Shown piece after piece: positions 43,341 to 53,400 of a stretch of DNA of 64,000 nt. This stretch comes from Poindextera sp041691315 (GTDB taxonomy: Bacteria > Pseudomonadota > Alphaproteobacteria > Caulobacterales > Caulobacteraceae). Position numbers and translations under genes: made by a program. Positions within the stretch are counted from its first letter, which is position 1. Every line of letters starts with the position of its first letter. A model generated the notes under the pieces. That model searched no databases and was not told where the DNA came from. It worked only from the letters and a program-made list of their open reading frames with translations. Location of the stretch: positions 62,001 through 126,000 of the forward strand of contig JBEPUW010000004.1 in the NCBI GenBank assembly GCA_041691315.1, in the 5' to 3' direction.

Positions 43341-44330
43341 ATGACCTTCCGCGGCATCCGCTTGTTCAAGACCGACACCGGCCAGGAAACCCGCGTCCTC
43401 GACCTGACCGACGCCGACCTGATGGAGGGCGATGTCGACGTCGGGGTCGAATATTCCACCGTCAACTACAAGGACGGCCTGGCGCTGACCGGCAAGTCGC
43501 CGGTGGTGAGGGTCTGGCCGCTGACCCCTGGGATCGACTTCGCCGGCGTGGTCGAGGCATCGACCCACGCCGGCTTTGCGCCCGGCGACCGGGTGGTGCT
43601 GAACGGCTGGGGCGTTGGCGAGACCCACCATGGCGGCTACGCCCAGAAGGCGCGGGTCAAGGGCGACTGGCTGGTCAGGCTGCCGGACGCCATCTCGACC
43701 CGTCACGCCATGGCCATCGGCACCGCCGGCTATACCGCCATGCTCTCGATCATGGCCCTGGAGCACGAGGGGGTGACGCCGGACAAGGGCGACATCGTGG
43801 TCACCGGCGCGGCCGGCGGCGTGGGCGGCGTCGCCATCGCCCTCTTATCGAAGCTGGGCTACCGCGTCGTCGCCTCGACCGGGCGCAAGGAGGCGGAGAG
43901 CGACTATCTGAGCGGGCTCGGCGCCGCCGAGATCATCGACCGCGCCGAACTCTCCGCGCCGGGCCGCCCGATGGCGCGCGAGCGCTGGGCCGGCGGGGTG
44001 GATGCGGTCGGCAGTCACACCCTGGCCAACGTGCTGGCGCAAATCCGCTACGGCGGCGCGGTGGCCGCTTGCGGCCTGGCCCAGGGCCTCGACCTGCCGG
44101 GCTCGGTGGCGCCCTTCATCCTGCGCGGCGTCACCCTGGCCGGGATCGACTCCGTCATGTGCCCGACGCCCAAGCGCACGCAAGCCTGGGCGCGGCTGGC
44201 CAGGGACCTCGATCTGGGCCGGCTGGACGCCATGACCGAGCGGGCGGTGCTGGGCGATGTGCCGGCGCTGGGCGCGGCCATCCTCGACGGCAAGGTACGC
44301 GGCCGGGTGGTCGTCGACGTCAACGCCTAG
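43341..44330 (+). CDS. acrylyl-CoA reductase family (AcuI/YhdH) oxidoreductase
   Basis: A 329-residue medium-chain reductase. STVNYKDGLALTGK, TPGIDFAGVVEAS and VLNGWGVGETHHGGYAQKARV are the AcuI/YhdH signature, and the NADPH turn is VTGAAGGVGGVAIALLSKLG. Members reduce acryloyl-CoA or other 2-enoyl-CoA thioesters with NADPH. It is translated right after the enoyl-CoA hydratase and shares its stop region with the convergent rmlC gene (four-base overlap). Confidence 0.92.
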   Translation: MTFRGIRLFKTDTGQETRVLDLTDADLMEGDVDVGVEYSTVNYKDGLALTGKSPVVRVWPLTPGIDFAGVVEASTHAGFAPGDRVVLNGWGVGETHHGGYAQKARVKGDWLVRLPDAISTRHAMAIGTAGYTAMLSIMALEHEGVTPDKGDIVVTGAAGGVGGVAIALLSKLGYRVVASTGRKEAESDYLSGLGAAEIIDRAELSAPGRPMARERWAGGVDAVGSHTLANVLAQIRYGGAVAACGLAQGLDLPGSVAPFILRGVTLAGIDSVMCPTPKRTQAWARLARDLDLGRLDAMTERAVLGDVPALGAAILDGKVRGRVVVDVNA

Positions 44331-44890
44331 GCCGGATCGAGCGCCAGCGGCGTCCCGTCATAGGCGAACGGGCTTTCGAACCCGGCCAGGCGCGGCAGGG
44401 CGGCGTCCTTTTCGGACAGCAGCGGCGCGCGGCCGTCGAGCGGCCAGGGCAGGGCGAGGTCGGGGTCGTTCCAGACCAGGCCGCCCTCGCTGTCCGCCGC
44501 ATAGGGCTGGCTGACCTTGTATTCCACCGCCGTATTGGCCCCGAGCGACATGAAGCCGTGGGCGAAGCCGACCGGCACATAGACCTGCAGGCCGTCCTCC
44601 GGCGTCAACTGTTGGCCGACCCATCGGCCATAGGTCGGTGATCCCGCGCGCAGATCGACGGCCAAGTCCCAGACCCGCCCGGCGCTGCAGCGCACCAGCT
44701 TGGCCTGGGCGAAGGGCGGCCGCTGGAAGTGCAGGCCGCGGATGACGCCCGCCGTGCTCGACAGCGAGTGGTTGTCCTGGACGAAGACGGTTTCGATGCC
44801 CAGCTGAGCCAGCGCTTCGCGGCTATAGGTTTCCGAGAACCAACCGCGTTGGTCTGCATGAATCCGTGTACGGATCAGTCTGACGGCCAT
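44327..44890 (-). CDS. rmlC: dTDP-4-dehydrorhamnose 3,5-epimerase
   Basis: A 187-residue cupin-fold epimerase. RGWFSETYSREAL, VQDNHSLSSTAGVIRGLHFQ (with the catalytic histidine) and VPVGFAHGFMSLG are the RmlC hallmarks. It converts dTDP-4-keto-6-deoxyglucose into the L-lyxo epimer for dTDP-L-rhamnose. I chose the ATG at 44890, one base after the WbsX stop; a 16-residue longer form would lie inside that gene. It is the last gene of the long minus-strand run. No rmlD is seen in the window. Confidence 0.93.
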   Translation of the reverse strand: MAVRLIRTRIHADQRGWFSETYSREALAQLGIETVFVQDNHSLSSTAGVIRGLHFQRPPFAQAKLVRCSAGRVWDLAVDLRAGSPTYGRWVGQQLTPEDGLQVYVPVGFAHGFMSLGANTAVEYKVSQPYAADSEGGLVWNDPDLALPWPLDGRAPLLSEKDAALPRLAGFESPFAYDGTPLALDPA

Positions 44891-44891
44891 T

Positions 44892-45921
44892 CTAGTCCGC
44901 CATTCCGTCGCGCAACGCTTCCAGCCAGGCATGGCCATAGCGCAGGTCGGGCTCCAGATGGTTGCCCTCGGCCCACTCGTTCCAGGCCTTCAGGAACAAC
45001 AGCTGCTGCTCCTGCGGCCGGTCCGACAGGCGCTCGACGGCGCGCCTGACGGTGTCGCGGAACAGCTCGGGGCTGGAGTGGGCATAGACGACGCCGCGCC
45101 GGCCCATCCTCGGCGTATTGTCCCAGCTCGGGCCGACGCACGGATAGTGGGTGACCCCGGCTTGTGGCGGCGCCACCTCCAGCCTTGCGGCCTCGCGATG
45201 GTCGACAATCCGGGTGTCGTGCAGCACCTCGATATAGGCGTAGCTGCCCAGCGGCAGGCGCATATCCACAGCGCCGTCGAAGCCGGCCGGGTGCGGGTCA
45301 CGCTCGCTGACATTGTGGCGCACGGCCAGCAGATAGAGGCCCGGCAGTCCGGCCTGGTCAGCCAGTTGCCGCCAGAGCCGGCAAAGGCCGACCGGGTCCG
45401 GCAGGTCGGCCAGGTCGAAGACCAGCAAGAGCGGCCGGCCGTCCACCGTCACATAGCGGGGATCGCGGAAGGCGTTCAGCAGCCAGGCGAAATGGGCGCG
45501 ATAATCGTCCTCGCCGGGATAGGTCTGCTCGATCAGCAGGCCGTCGGCCCCGCCCTGCCAATGGCCGGTCCAGCTGTGGTTGGCCCAGCACAGGCAGAAC
45601 GGGAAGTCCGGCGCGCCCGAGGCCAGCACCTCGTCGAACGGCCGCTGCAACAGCCGACGGCCGCCGCCGAACCAGTAGTGATAGTAGCAGAACCCCTCGA
45701 TGCCGTAGGCCTGAGCCAACTCGGCCTGGGCGGCGCGGGTCTCGGGCACGCGCAGGTCATAGAAGCCGAGATCGGCCGGACTGTGCGGCTGGTAGTGCCC
45801 CTCGAACAGCGGCTGGGCCTCGGCGGTATTGGTCCACTCGGTGAACCCCTTTGCCCCACCACTGGTCGTTCTCCGGGATCGGATGAAACTGCGGCAAGTA
45901 GAAGGCGAGCGCGCGGACCAC
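44892..45921 (-). pseudogene. WbsX-like glycan-associated protein (GH99-like), frameshifted
   Basis: The product is a WbsX-type glycoside-hydrolase-like protein found in polysaccharide clusters. Markers in order are VVRALAFYLPQFHPIPENDQ and WWGKG in one frame, then FTEWTNTAEAQPLFEGHYQPH, FCYYHYWFGGGRRLL and CLCWANHSWTGHWQG, ending FLKAWNEWAEGNHLEPD. The first part (from GTG 45921, three bases after rmlA) and the rest are in different frames. The switch is at an AAAGGGG run at 45846-45852, where one base too many turns GGC AAG GGG TTC into a shifted reading. A single extra base in a homopolymer could be a sequencing error or a phase-variable site. Otherwise the gene is complete. Confidence 0.82.
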
Positions 45922-45924
45922 AGG

Positions 45925-46830
45925 TCAGGCGTTGGCCGGGCGCGCCGCCGCGACGTCCGGATCGTCGGCCAGGTCGCCAAGATAGCGGTAGTAGGGCGAG
46001 TTCGGCCGGGCAGCGGCCAGCGCGCGCAGCTCGACTGCCTCGATATAGCCCATGCGGTAGGCGACCTCTTCGACGCAGCCGATCTTCAGGCCTTGCCGCG
46101 CCTCGATGGCGCGGACGAACTCGCTGGCCTGGACCATGGAGTCGTGGGTGCCGGTGTCGAGCCAGGCCAGGCCGCGGCCCATTCGCTCGACGGCCAACTC
46201 GCCGGCGTCGAGATAGCGCTGGATCAGGTCTGTGATCTCGGTCTCGCCCCGGGCCGAGGGCTTCAGGCCCCGGGCGAATTCGCTCGCCCGGCCGTCGAAG
46301 ACGTAGAGGCCGGTGACGACGATGTGCGACTTGGGTTTTTTCGGTTTCTCGGCGATGCCGACGATGCGACCGGCCGCGTCGAATTCCATCACACCATAGC
46401 GCTCGGGATCGCTGACCTGGTAGCCAAAGACGGTTGCGCCGCGCTTCTGGTGCGCGACCGTCTGCAGGGTCTGGGCGAACAGGTGGCCGAAAAAGATGTT
46501 GTCGCCAAGCACCATCAGGCTGGGCTCGCCGGCCAGGAAGTCTTCGCCCAGCACATAGGCCTCCGGCAGGCCATTCGGCTTGGATTGCTCCAGGTAGCTC
46601 AGCTTGAGGCCCAGGCGCGCGCCGTCGCCCAGCAGGCGCTGGAAGGCCGGCTGGTCCTCCGGCGTGGTGATGATCAGGATCTCGCGTACGCCGGCCAGCA
46701 TCAGCACCGACAGCGGATAATAGATCATCGGCTTGTCGTAGACCGGCAGCAGCTGCTTGGAGACCGCCAGCGTCAGCGGATGCAGCCGGGTGCCGGCGCC
46801 GCCGGCCAGGATGATGCCGCGCCGCTTCAC
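45925..46830 (-). CDS. rmlA: glucose-1-phosphate thymidylyltransferase
   Basis: A 301-residue nucleotidyltransferase making dTDP-glucose. The N-terminal signature is GIILAGGAGTRLHPLT, with DKPMIYYPLSVLMLAG, VLGDNIFF (metal and phosphate site) and EKPKKPKSH following. The GTG at 46830 overlaps the rmlB stop (GTGA) and is the usual family start; an upstream in-frame ATG lies inside rmlB. It supplies the first step of the dTDP-rhamnose-type pathway with the adjacent rmlB and rmlC. Confidence 0.94.
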   Translation of the reverse strand: MKRRGIILAGGAGTRLHPLTLAVSKQLLPVYDKPMIYYPLSVLMLAGVREILIITTPEDQPAFQRLLGDGARLGLKLSYLEQSKPNGLPEAYVLGEDFLAGEPSLMVLGDNIFFGHLFAQTLQTVAHQKRGATVFGYQVSDPERYGVMEFDAAGRIVGIAEKPKKPKSHIVVTGLYVFDGRASEFARGLKPSARGETEITDLIQRYLDAGELAVERMGRGLAWLDTGTHDSMVQASEFVRAIEARQGLKIGCVEEVAYRMGYIEAVELRALAAARPNSPYYRYLGDLADDPDVAAARPANA

Positions 46831-47888
46831 TTGGCCGCCCCGGCGGCGAGGCCGAGCCGCTCGGGACTGAAGCCGCGGGCGCGGATGCGCGTCCACCAGC
46901 CGGGATTGTCCAGATACCAGCGCGCCGTGCGCTCCAGGCCCTCGTCCAAGCCCGTGCGCGGCGTCCAGCCCAGTTCGCCGCGCAGCTTGGCGGCATCCAG
47001 CGCATAGCGAAAGTCGTGGCCCGGCCGGTCGGCCACGCGTTTGATCAGCTCGGCATGCGGGCCGGCGACGCGGGGGCGCAAGCTATCGAGATGGCCGCAC
47101 AGACGCATGACCAGGTCGCGATTGGCGACCTCGGTCTCGCCGCTGACCGCATAGGTTTCGCCCGGCCGGCCCTTTTCCAGCACCGCCAGCAGGGCCTCGG
47201 CATGGTCCTCGACATAGAGCCAGTCGCGCACGTTGGCGCCGTCGCCATAGAGCGGGATCGGGCGGGCCTCGATGGCGCTCAGGATCACCACGGGGATGAG
47301 CTTTTCGGGGAATTGATAGGGTCCGTAGTTGTTGCAGGCGCTGGTCACCAGCACCGGCAGGCCGAAGGTGCGGCCCCAGGCGCGCACCAGATGGTCGGAC
47401 GCCGCCTTGCTGGCCGAATAGGGCGAACTGGGATCGTAGGCGCTGGCCTCGTCGAACCGGCCGTCGGCGCCCAGCGCCCCGAACACCTCGTCGGTGGAGA
47501 TGTGCTGGAAGCGAAACCGCTCGCGGCGCTCGCCGCTCAGGCCCTCGAAATAGCGCCGGGCAGCCTCCAGCAGCACGGCGGTCCCGACCACATTGGTCTC
47601 GACAAAGGCCACCGGCCCGTCGATCGACCGATCGACATGGGTCTCTGCCGCCAAGTGCATGAGGGCGTCGGGCTGGTGCCGCGCGAACACGGCGGCCATC
47701 GCCGCCGCATCGCGGATATCGGTCTGCTCGAAGGCATAGCGCGGGTTGTCCGCGACGCCGGCGAGGTTCTCCAGATTGGCGCTGTAGGTCAGGGCGTCGA
47801 CATTGACCACCGCCAGCCCCCGGCCAATCCCGGCCCGCACCACCGCCGAGCCGATGAAGCCGGCCCCGCCGGTGACCAGAAGCTTCAT
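46827..47888 (-). CDS. rmlB: dTDP-glucose 4,6-dehydratase
   Basis: A 353-residue extended short-chain dehydrogenase. The NAD turn is VTGGAGFIGSAVV, HLAAETHVDRSIDGP contains the Thr/Asp region, and the catalytic Tyr-Lys is in SPYSASKAASDHLV, with RPGHDFRYALDAAKL near the end. It makes dTDP-4-keto-6-deoxyglucose. The start codon lies 33 bases after the FecR-like gene, with which it is probably co-transcribed. Confidence 0.95.
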   Translation of the reverse strand: MKLLVTGGAGFIGSAVVRAGIGRGLAVVNVDALTYSANLENLAGVADNPRYAFEQTDIRDAAAMAAVFARHQPDALMHLAAETHVDRSIDGPVAFVETNVVGTAVLLEAARRYFEGLSGERRERFRFQHISTDEVFGALGADGRFDEASAYDPSSPYSASKAASDHLVRAWGRTFGLPVLVTSACNNYGPYQFPEKLIPVVILSAIEARPIPLYGDGANVRDWLYVEDHAEALLAVLEKGRPGETYAVSGETEVANRDLVMRLCGHLDSLRPRVAGPHAELIKRVADRPGHDFRYALDAAKLRGELGWTPRTGLDEGLERTARWYLDNPGWWTRIRARGFSPERLGLAAGAAK

Positions 47889-47921
47889 GCGGTGCGGCTC
47901 TCGCGGTCGCGCTCCCGGACG

Positions 47922-48833
47922 TCAGTCGGTGCCGTAGCTTTCGATCAGCTCGTAGACCTTGTCGCGGTCCAGGCCGTTGGCGGGGGCGGCTTGCAGTTCC
48001 TGCTCGGCTTCGAAGGACCAGGGGGTTGGGGACTCACGGGCCAGGGTGGCGGCGGCCGCGGCCGTGCGGATTTCTGGATCGCCCAGGCTGGCGAAGGATG
48101 AGTCGGCGGGCGGCGTCGCGGTCACCACGGCGATGGTCGCGTCCATGGCTCGCGGCGTCGAGTCGCTGGCGGTGATCTTGTAGGCGCCGGGAGCCAGCGT
48201 CACGTGCGGCAGGACCACGTCGTGATCGGGGCTGGTCTGGTGGGCGACAACGGCGTTGTTCGCATCGCGAACCTCGACCGTATAGGGCGCGGCGCCGCCG
48301 ACCAGACGCACCAGCAGCGAGCGGCTACCCGCCTCGACCTGCTGGCCGCCGGTAACCAGCGACGGCAGGGCGAAGCCGAAGTCGTCGCCGGCGCCCTTCA
48401 GGCGCACGTTCCAGGGCAGGCGCTTCATGTCCGGCATGACCTGATCGTTCAGCGCGCTATAGGCGTTGCTGATGACGCTGGGCGTGCCGCTGTGCGCCGG
48501 CACGACGTAGGCGGCGTGCGGGTCGACCTTGACCGAGCCGGCGCCGTCGATGGACAGCACCACATAGGTTGCGCCGACGGTGGTGATCCTGTCGCTGTGA
48601 CAGACCACTTCCAGCACCCGCGGACGGGTGACGGTCGAGGTTGCGCCGCCCACTGTGCGGGTGATGACCACGTCCTGGGCGCGGCCCTCGATGCGGGTGA
48701 TGACCCCCGCGCCGGCGCAGGCCGCGTGCGCCAGTCCGGCCCAGCCTGTCGTGGCCACGATAAGCGCGGCGAGCGCGGGCGTCCTGGTCCCCAGGTTTCT
48801 GGTCACCAAGCTTCTGGCCCAATGTCTAACCAT
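47922..48833 (-). CDS. exported FecR-like protein with Ig-like C-terminal part
   Basis: A 303-residue protein with a Sec signal (ALAALIVATTGWAGLAHAACAG). The mature N-terminus (AGVITRIEGRAQDVVITRTVGG, then VVCHSDRITTVGATYVVLSIDGAG) has the pattern of FecR-type beta domains (G-x-V, then D-x-I-x-T and a short D-G strand). A second beta domain follows (APYTVEVRDANNAVVAHQ, then LAPGAYKITAS). Such proteins often accompany CHASE2 and CHAT genes. It begins at ATG 48833, eight bases inside the CHASE2 gene end, so translation is coupled. The assignment to FecR is by pattern only. Confidence 0.6.
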   Translation of the reverse strand: MVRHWARSLVTRNLGTRTPALAALIVATTGWAGLAHAACAGAGVITRIEGRAQDVVITRTVGGATSTVTRPRVLEVVCHSDRITTVGATYVVLSIDGAGSVKVDPHAAYVVPAHSGTPSVISNAYSALNDQVMPDMKRLPWNVRLKGAGDDFGFALPSLVTGGQQVEAGSRSLLVRLVGGAAPYTVEVRDANNAVVAHQTSPDHDVVLPHVTLAPGAYKITASDSTPRAMDATIAVVTATPPADSSFASLGDPEIRTAAAAATLARESPTPWSFEAEQELQAAPANGLDRDKVYELIESYGTD

Positions 48834-50385
48834 CGGCAAACTCCTGCACGGTCTCGGTGATCGCGGCGGCGAATACAGGCGCCGAAACAAACCCCCACAG
48901 ACCGAAATTCAATGAAGCCAACAGCAGCACGATTCCTACGCCATGCGCTGTCAGCGCGATTATTCCGTTCAAGATAACAGGGTTCAGGAAAATAATCTCC
49001 AGCCTATGGCGCAGCTTGTGCTTCTCCGAGCTGCGCCGGAGCTGGCGCGTGCGCGTGCGGGCGCGGTTGCTGGCCAGGGCGGAGGCCGACATGGCCAAGC
49101 TGGCCGCCGCCAGCAGCAGGATCTGGATGATCAGCGGGATCGGGCGCAGGCCGCCGTGGGTCAGTTGCAGGCCGCGCACCGCATTGGCCAGCACGGCGCT
49201 GCCGTTCATCTCGTTCAGCGGTGTCTGCACGAAGTCGCCGCCGCTGGTGTTGGTGCCGCCGATGATCACCACGTGCTGGCAGAGGATGCCGCGGCTGACA
49301 TCGCCCCCGGCCTTGAAGGCGCTGGAAATGTCGATCGCCGAAAGCCGCATGACCACGGCCGAATCGGAATCGGCGCACACCGTCGCGCCCGGCCACTTCG
49401 GATCGAGGCTGGGCCAGGCGCGGTTGGCGAAGCCGAGGTCGAGCGAGAAGTGATAGTCGATGCGTTCGCCGTGCCGCAGCTGCGGCGCGGTCTGGTTCTG
49501 ACATTGCGCGGCGCCCTCGGCCATCCAGTGCTTGGCGGCCGCCTGGTCGAGCACCTTGGGGTCGCGCTCGATGAACTGGTAGGCGATCAGGGCGGCCGAA
49601 TAGAGCGGTTTCATGCCCGTGCTGGTCAGCACGCAGTCGTAGGGCGCGAACTCGCGGATCACCCCGAACTGGTCGCCGAGCACCCTGGGCGTCGCCCAAT
49701 AGATGTTCGGCGCCGCCTGCACCGTAGCGTCATAGGGACTGGCGGGCAGGACCTGCGCCGGGGTGTCCATGCCGAGCGCCGCGCCGGGATAGGGCTGGCG
49801 CGAAATGATCAGCGGCGGGGCCGAGGGCGTGGTCGCCCAGGCGGCCAGCTCTTTCTGCAGCTGCGCGATCGCGTCGGCTCCGTCGGGGGCCGGCTGGGCG
49901 ATATCGACATCCAGCAGCACCACCCGCGGCGCCTGGGCCGGCGGCGCGGTGCGGATGAATTCCAGCAGGTCGGCCATCAGGGCGCGCGGCGTGGTCGCAG
50001 GCGGCAGGGCGAAGCTTCCCGGCTTGGTCCCCAGCTGACTGATCGTGCGGTCGTCGATGTCCATGAACAGGACCGGATCGGCTGTCCCGCGGATCAGGTC
50101 GGCGCGCAGCTTGAAGGCGGTGTCCATCATCTGCCGGTCCGGCGCGCCGAGGAACGATTGCTCGACGGCGGGGATCTGGATCAGCAAGAGCACGATCAGG
50201 CCGGCGGCGAAGGAGATGGCCGCCCGCCGGCGCTCGGCGGTCAGCTGGGCGAGGCTGAAGCGTCTGGGCTTAGAGGCCCCTGGTTTGGCAGCCTCTTTGT
50301 GGCCGTGACGGCGCTCGCGAACCAGCCTGGCGAGGCTGAAACCCCGGGTCTTTTTGGGTGGATGCTGGTTCGGGTCGTCGCTCAC
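48826..50385 (-). CDS. CHASE2 domain membrane protein
   Basis: A 519-residue protein with a cytosolic basic N-terminus, a transmembrane segment (AAISFAAGLIVLLLIQIPAVEQ), a large periplasmic CHASE2 sensor region and two or three C-terminal transmembrane segments. CHASE2 marks are LGAPDRQMMDTAFKLRADLI, DPVLFMDIDDRTIS, VVLLDVDIAQPAPDG, and a late HVVIIGGTNTSGGDFVQTPL. Unlike many CHASE2 proteins it has no cyclase, kinase or adenylate output domain, so it must act through a partner or as a structural sensor. It starts at GTG 50385; a TTG 39 bases upstream is possible. It is 72 bases after the CHAT gene. Confidence 0.85.
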   Translation of the reverse strand: MSDDPNQHPPKKTRGFSLARLVRERRHGHKEAAKPGASKPRRFSLAQLTAERRRAAISFAAGLIVLLLIQIPAVEQSFLGAPDRQMMDTAFKLRADLIRGTADPVLFMDIDDRTISQLGTKPGSFALPPATTPRALMADLLEFIRTAPPAQAPRVVLLDVDIAQPAPDGADAIAQLQKELAAWATTPSAPPLIISRQPYPGAALGMDTPAQVLPASPYDATVQAAPNIYWATPRVLGDQFGVIREFAPYDCVLTSTGMKPLYSAALIAYQFIERDPKVLDQAAAKHWMAEGAAQCQNQTAPQLRHGERIDYHFSLDLGFANRAWPSLDPKWPGATVCADSDSAVVMRLSAIDISSAFKAGGDVSRGILCQHVVIIGGTNTSGGDFVQTPLNEMNGSAVLANAVRGLQLTHGGLRPIPLIIQILLLAAASLAMSASALASNRARTRTRQLRRSSEKHKLRHRLEIIFLNPVILNGIIALTAHGVGIVLLLASLNFGLWGFVSAPVFAAAITETVQEFADG

Positions 50386-50457
50386 GGCGAGACAGCTTAG
50401 CCGTTGACTCGCCCGGCGTCGCAATCCCCTGGCTGGGGGGCCTTCACAGCGGGCCGC

Positions 50458-53400
50458 TCAGAGGCTGCCGCCGCCATCGCCGACCAGGACGAAGGCCGCC
50501 CAATAGAAGGGGTGTGCGGTCTCGGGCTGGTCGTAGATCTGCTTCTGGGCGTCGGCCAGCGCCCGGCCCAGCCCGGCCTTGGGCACACTGGCGCCCTGGA
50601 AGAAGCCGTTGATTTCGGCGCTGGAAGTGGCCGCGTCGACCTTCCACTCGGTCGCCAGCACGTTACGCGCCCCGGCATAGATGAAGCCGCGGGCCAGGCC
50701 GCTCAGCGCATCGCCGCCGTCTGCCAGGCCGGTGCGGGCCTCGTCCAGCTTGCCGCCGCCGGCGGTGTCGCAGGCCGACAGCACCACGACGCGGGCCGTA
50801 AGGTCGGCGTCGAACAGCTGCGAAGCCTCGATCAGCCCGTCGCCGTCGGCGCCGACCGAAGTTAGCAGCGCCGGTTCGGCGAAGCAGTTGGAGAGGCCAA
50901 GCACGCCGTGCGTCGCCAGCATGATCACGTCGGCCTTGGCGGTCTCGGGACTGTGCAGGAAGTCGCTGTCGGTGAAGTTCGCGCCCATGACCAGCCGCGC
51001 GCCGGGGAACTTGGCGGCGATGCTCCGCGCCTCGTCCTCGGTCTCCGGCAGCGGGCCCAGCAGTTGCAGATCGTGCTCGACCTGCAGCCGGCAGGCGTCG
51101 GACAGCCCGCGCTGCTTGGCCAGCCGCGCGGCGACCTCGGCGGCGTTGGGAACATAGTCGCCATAAACCGCCGCACGCAGCTGCGCCGGGGGCGTGGAGG
51201 TCGCCTTGCGCAGCCGGATGAAGGAGGCCGGCCCCAGGGTGTTGGCCACCGCGACGTGGCGGGCCAGCCAGTCGACGCCGGTATAGTCCTGGTCGTCGTG
51301 GATCTTGTCGAGGTGGGCCTGGTCCGGCGCGCTCGCCACCAGGGCGGCGAAGGGAATGGAGGCCAGCGAGCCGTTCACGTCGACGTCCAGGGTGTCGATC
51401 TGGCCCAGCTGGTCCTGAACCGGCGCGATCAGGGCCGCATAGAGCTTCTCGCTGGCGTCGAGATCGAAGTCCGGCAGGCGGCGGCCTTTCAGGTGCGTGC
51501 TGCGCTGAAAGCGGTCGGCGAGGGCGTCGATCTGCACCCCGGTCAGCGGCACGATGAACGGATGCACCGCGGCCTTGTCGACCAGGATGCCATAGCCGCC
51601 CTGGCCACCGACGACGATGCGCAGGTAGGCCTCATGATCCGACAGGGCGGCCTGCAGGTCGGTGGCCGACGCCTGCGGATTGAGCAGTTCCAGATAGGCC
51701 GGAGCCTTGTCGCGCAAGGCGGCTTCGGCGGCCGCGTAGTGGTCGGAGGCGGTCTTGACGGCGGCGTCGGCGGCCGACTTCTGGTCGCCCGGTGTGTTCG
51801 GATCGGCGGCCAGTTGCTGCTGGCGTGCCAAGGCGGCCCGATAGGCCCGCTCGGCGTCCTGATAGACGCGCGCTTGGTCGCCGGCCTGTTTCAGCACCAG
51901 CCGCGCCGCCAGCTGCGCCGTCGTCCGCGCCGCCGCCCCGTCCCAGACCAGGGATAGGGTCTGGAAATATTCCGCCGCCAGCGCGGCGTCGCCGGTCCGC
52001 CGCCATTCCTTTTCCAGGAGCGTCAGGTGGTTGGCGGCGATGTCGGGTGGCAGGCCCGGCGATTCCATCTGCCGGTCATAGATGGCCAGGGCCTGGCGGC
52101 CGTTGACCAAGCCCTCGCTGGCGCGCCCCTGGGCCGCCTGAGCGCCTTCCAGGGTCAGATAGAGGTGGGCCTGGGCGCGACTGCCGGGGGCGGCCTTGGC
52201 CATGATCACCAGACCGGCCTGGGCGGCGGCTTCCGCGCCGGCATAGTCGCCGGCCGCCAGCCGTGAATCGGCCAGCTCGTTGGTGATATCGCCTTCGAGC
52301 CAGCCCGGCGGGAAGGCCACCGGCTGCAGATCGACCGAGGCGGCGACCAGCAGCGGGCCCTCGTCGCCGCGGCCAAGGCCGCGGGCCGCGACGGCGGCGA
52401 CGTAAGACGCCTGGGCGTTGAGGATGGCGGCCTTGTCCGCCGTCGGCTCGTCGGTCAGCGAGACCAGCAGGCTGCGCTGGCCAGCGCTGATATTGCTGGC
52501 TTCGACGCGCCCGACGTCGCCGGCGCTGATCTTGTCGCCTGCCTGCGTATCGGCGTTGCGGGCGATCTGCGCGCGCGCCTGGATGGCCTGCCGGGCCGTG
52601 CGCATGGCGGTGGCGTCGTGGTGCTGGTTCAGCTGGTCGACGGCGCGATAGTTGAGGATCTTGGTCGCCAGCATCGGGTCGTTGGCGGCCTTGGCCCGCG
52701 CCTCGGCCTCGGTAAAGACGTAGGCGGCCTCGTCGAAACGGCCGGCGTTCGACATGTTCAGGCCGATCTCCGCCAGGATCTCGCCTTCGCCCTCCACGTC
52801 GTCCGGTGCCACCTGGCTGTGCATGCGCAACAGCTCCTCGAAGTCGCGCTCGGCGGTGTCGAAGCTCCAGATGGTGTTGTATTCATAGGCCCGGCGCAGC
52901 AGCAACTCGTAGTTGGCGGTGGCGGCCTGGCCGGGCGGCCCGGACGGAAACACCGCCTCGATTTCGCGCAAGCCGGGGGTCTGGGCCGAAGCGCTGGCCG
53001 CCGCCGCGGTCGGGCGCTCAAGGCCGGTCATGACCCGCGCGGCGCTGACCAGCGGCCCCCAGTCCGACGGAAAGACTTCGCCGACGATGGTCTGCTGGCC
53101 GCGCTGGGCGACCAGGACATAGCGCCTGGGGCCTGTCTGGTCGGTGCGAGCGCAGGCGACCTGCTTCATCGCGCTGAAGTCGGGGCTCTGCAGCGGCGTG
53201 GTCTCGCCCTGGCAGACGGCGGTGACCGCGGCCTGCGCCAAGGCCGCGGTCGGATAGAGGGTGATGCGGCCCGACGGCCGCTCCCACGCGCCGCAATAGA
53301 TGTCCGAGGCCTGGCCGCCCCTGGGCCCGTCGAAGCGCATGACGGCGCGACAGGTCTCCTGCTCGCTATTGGTCCCAAGGCCGAAATCGCCGGTCTCGGC

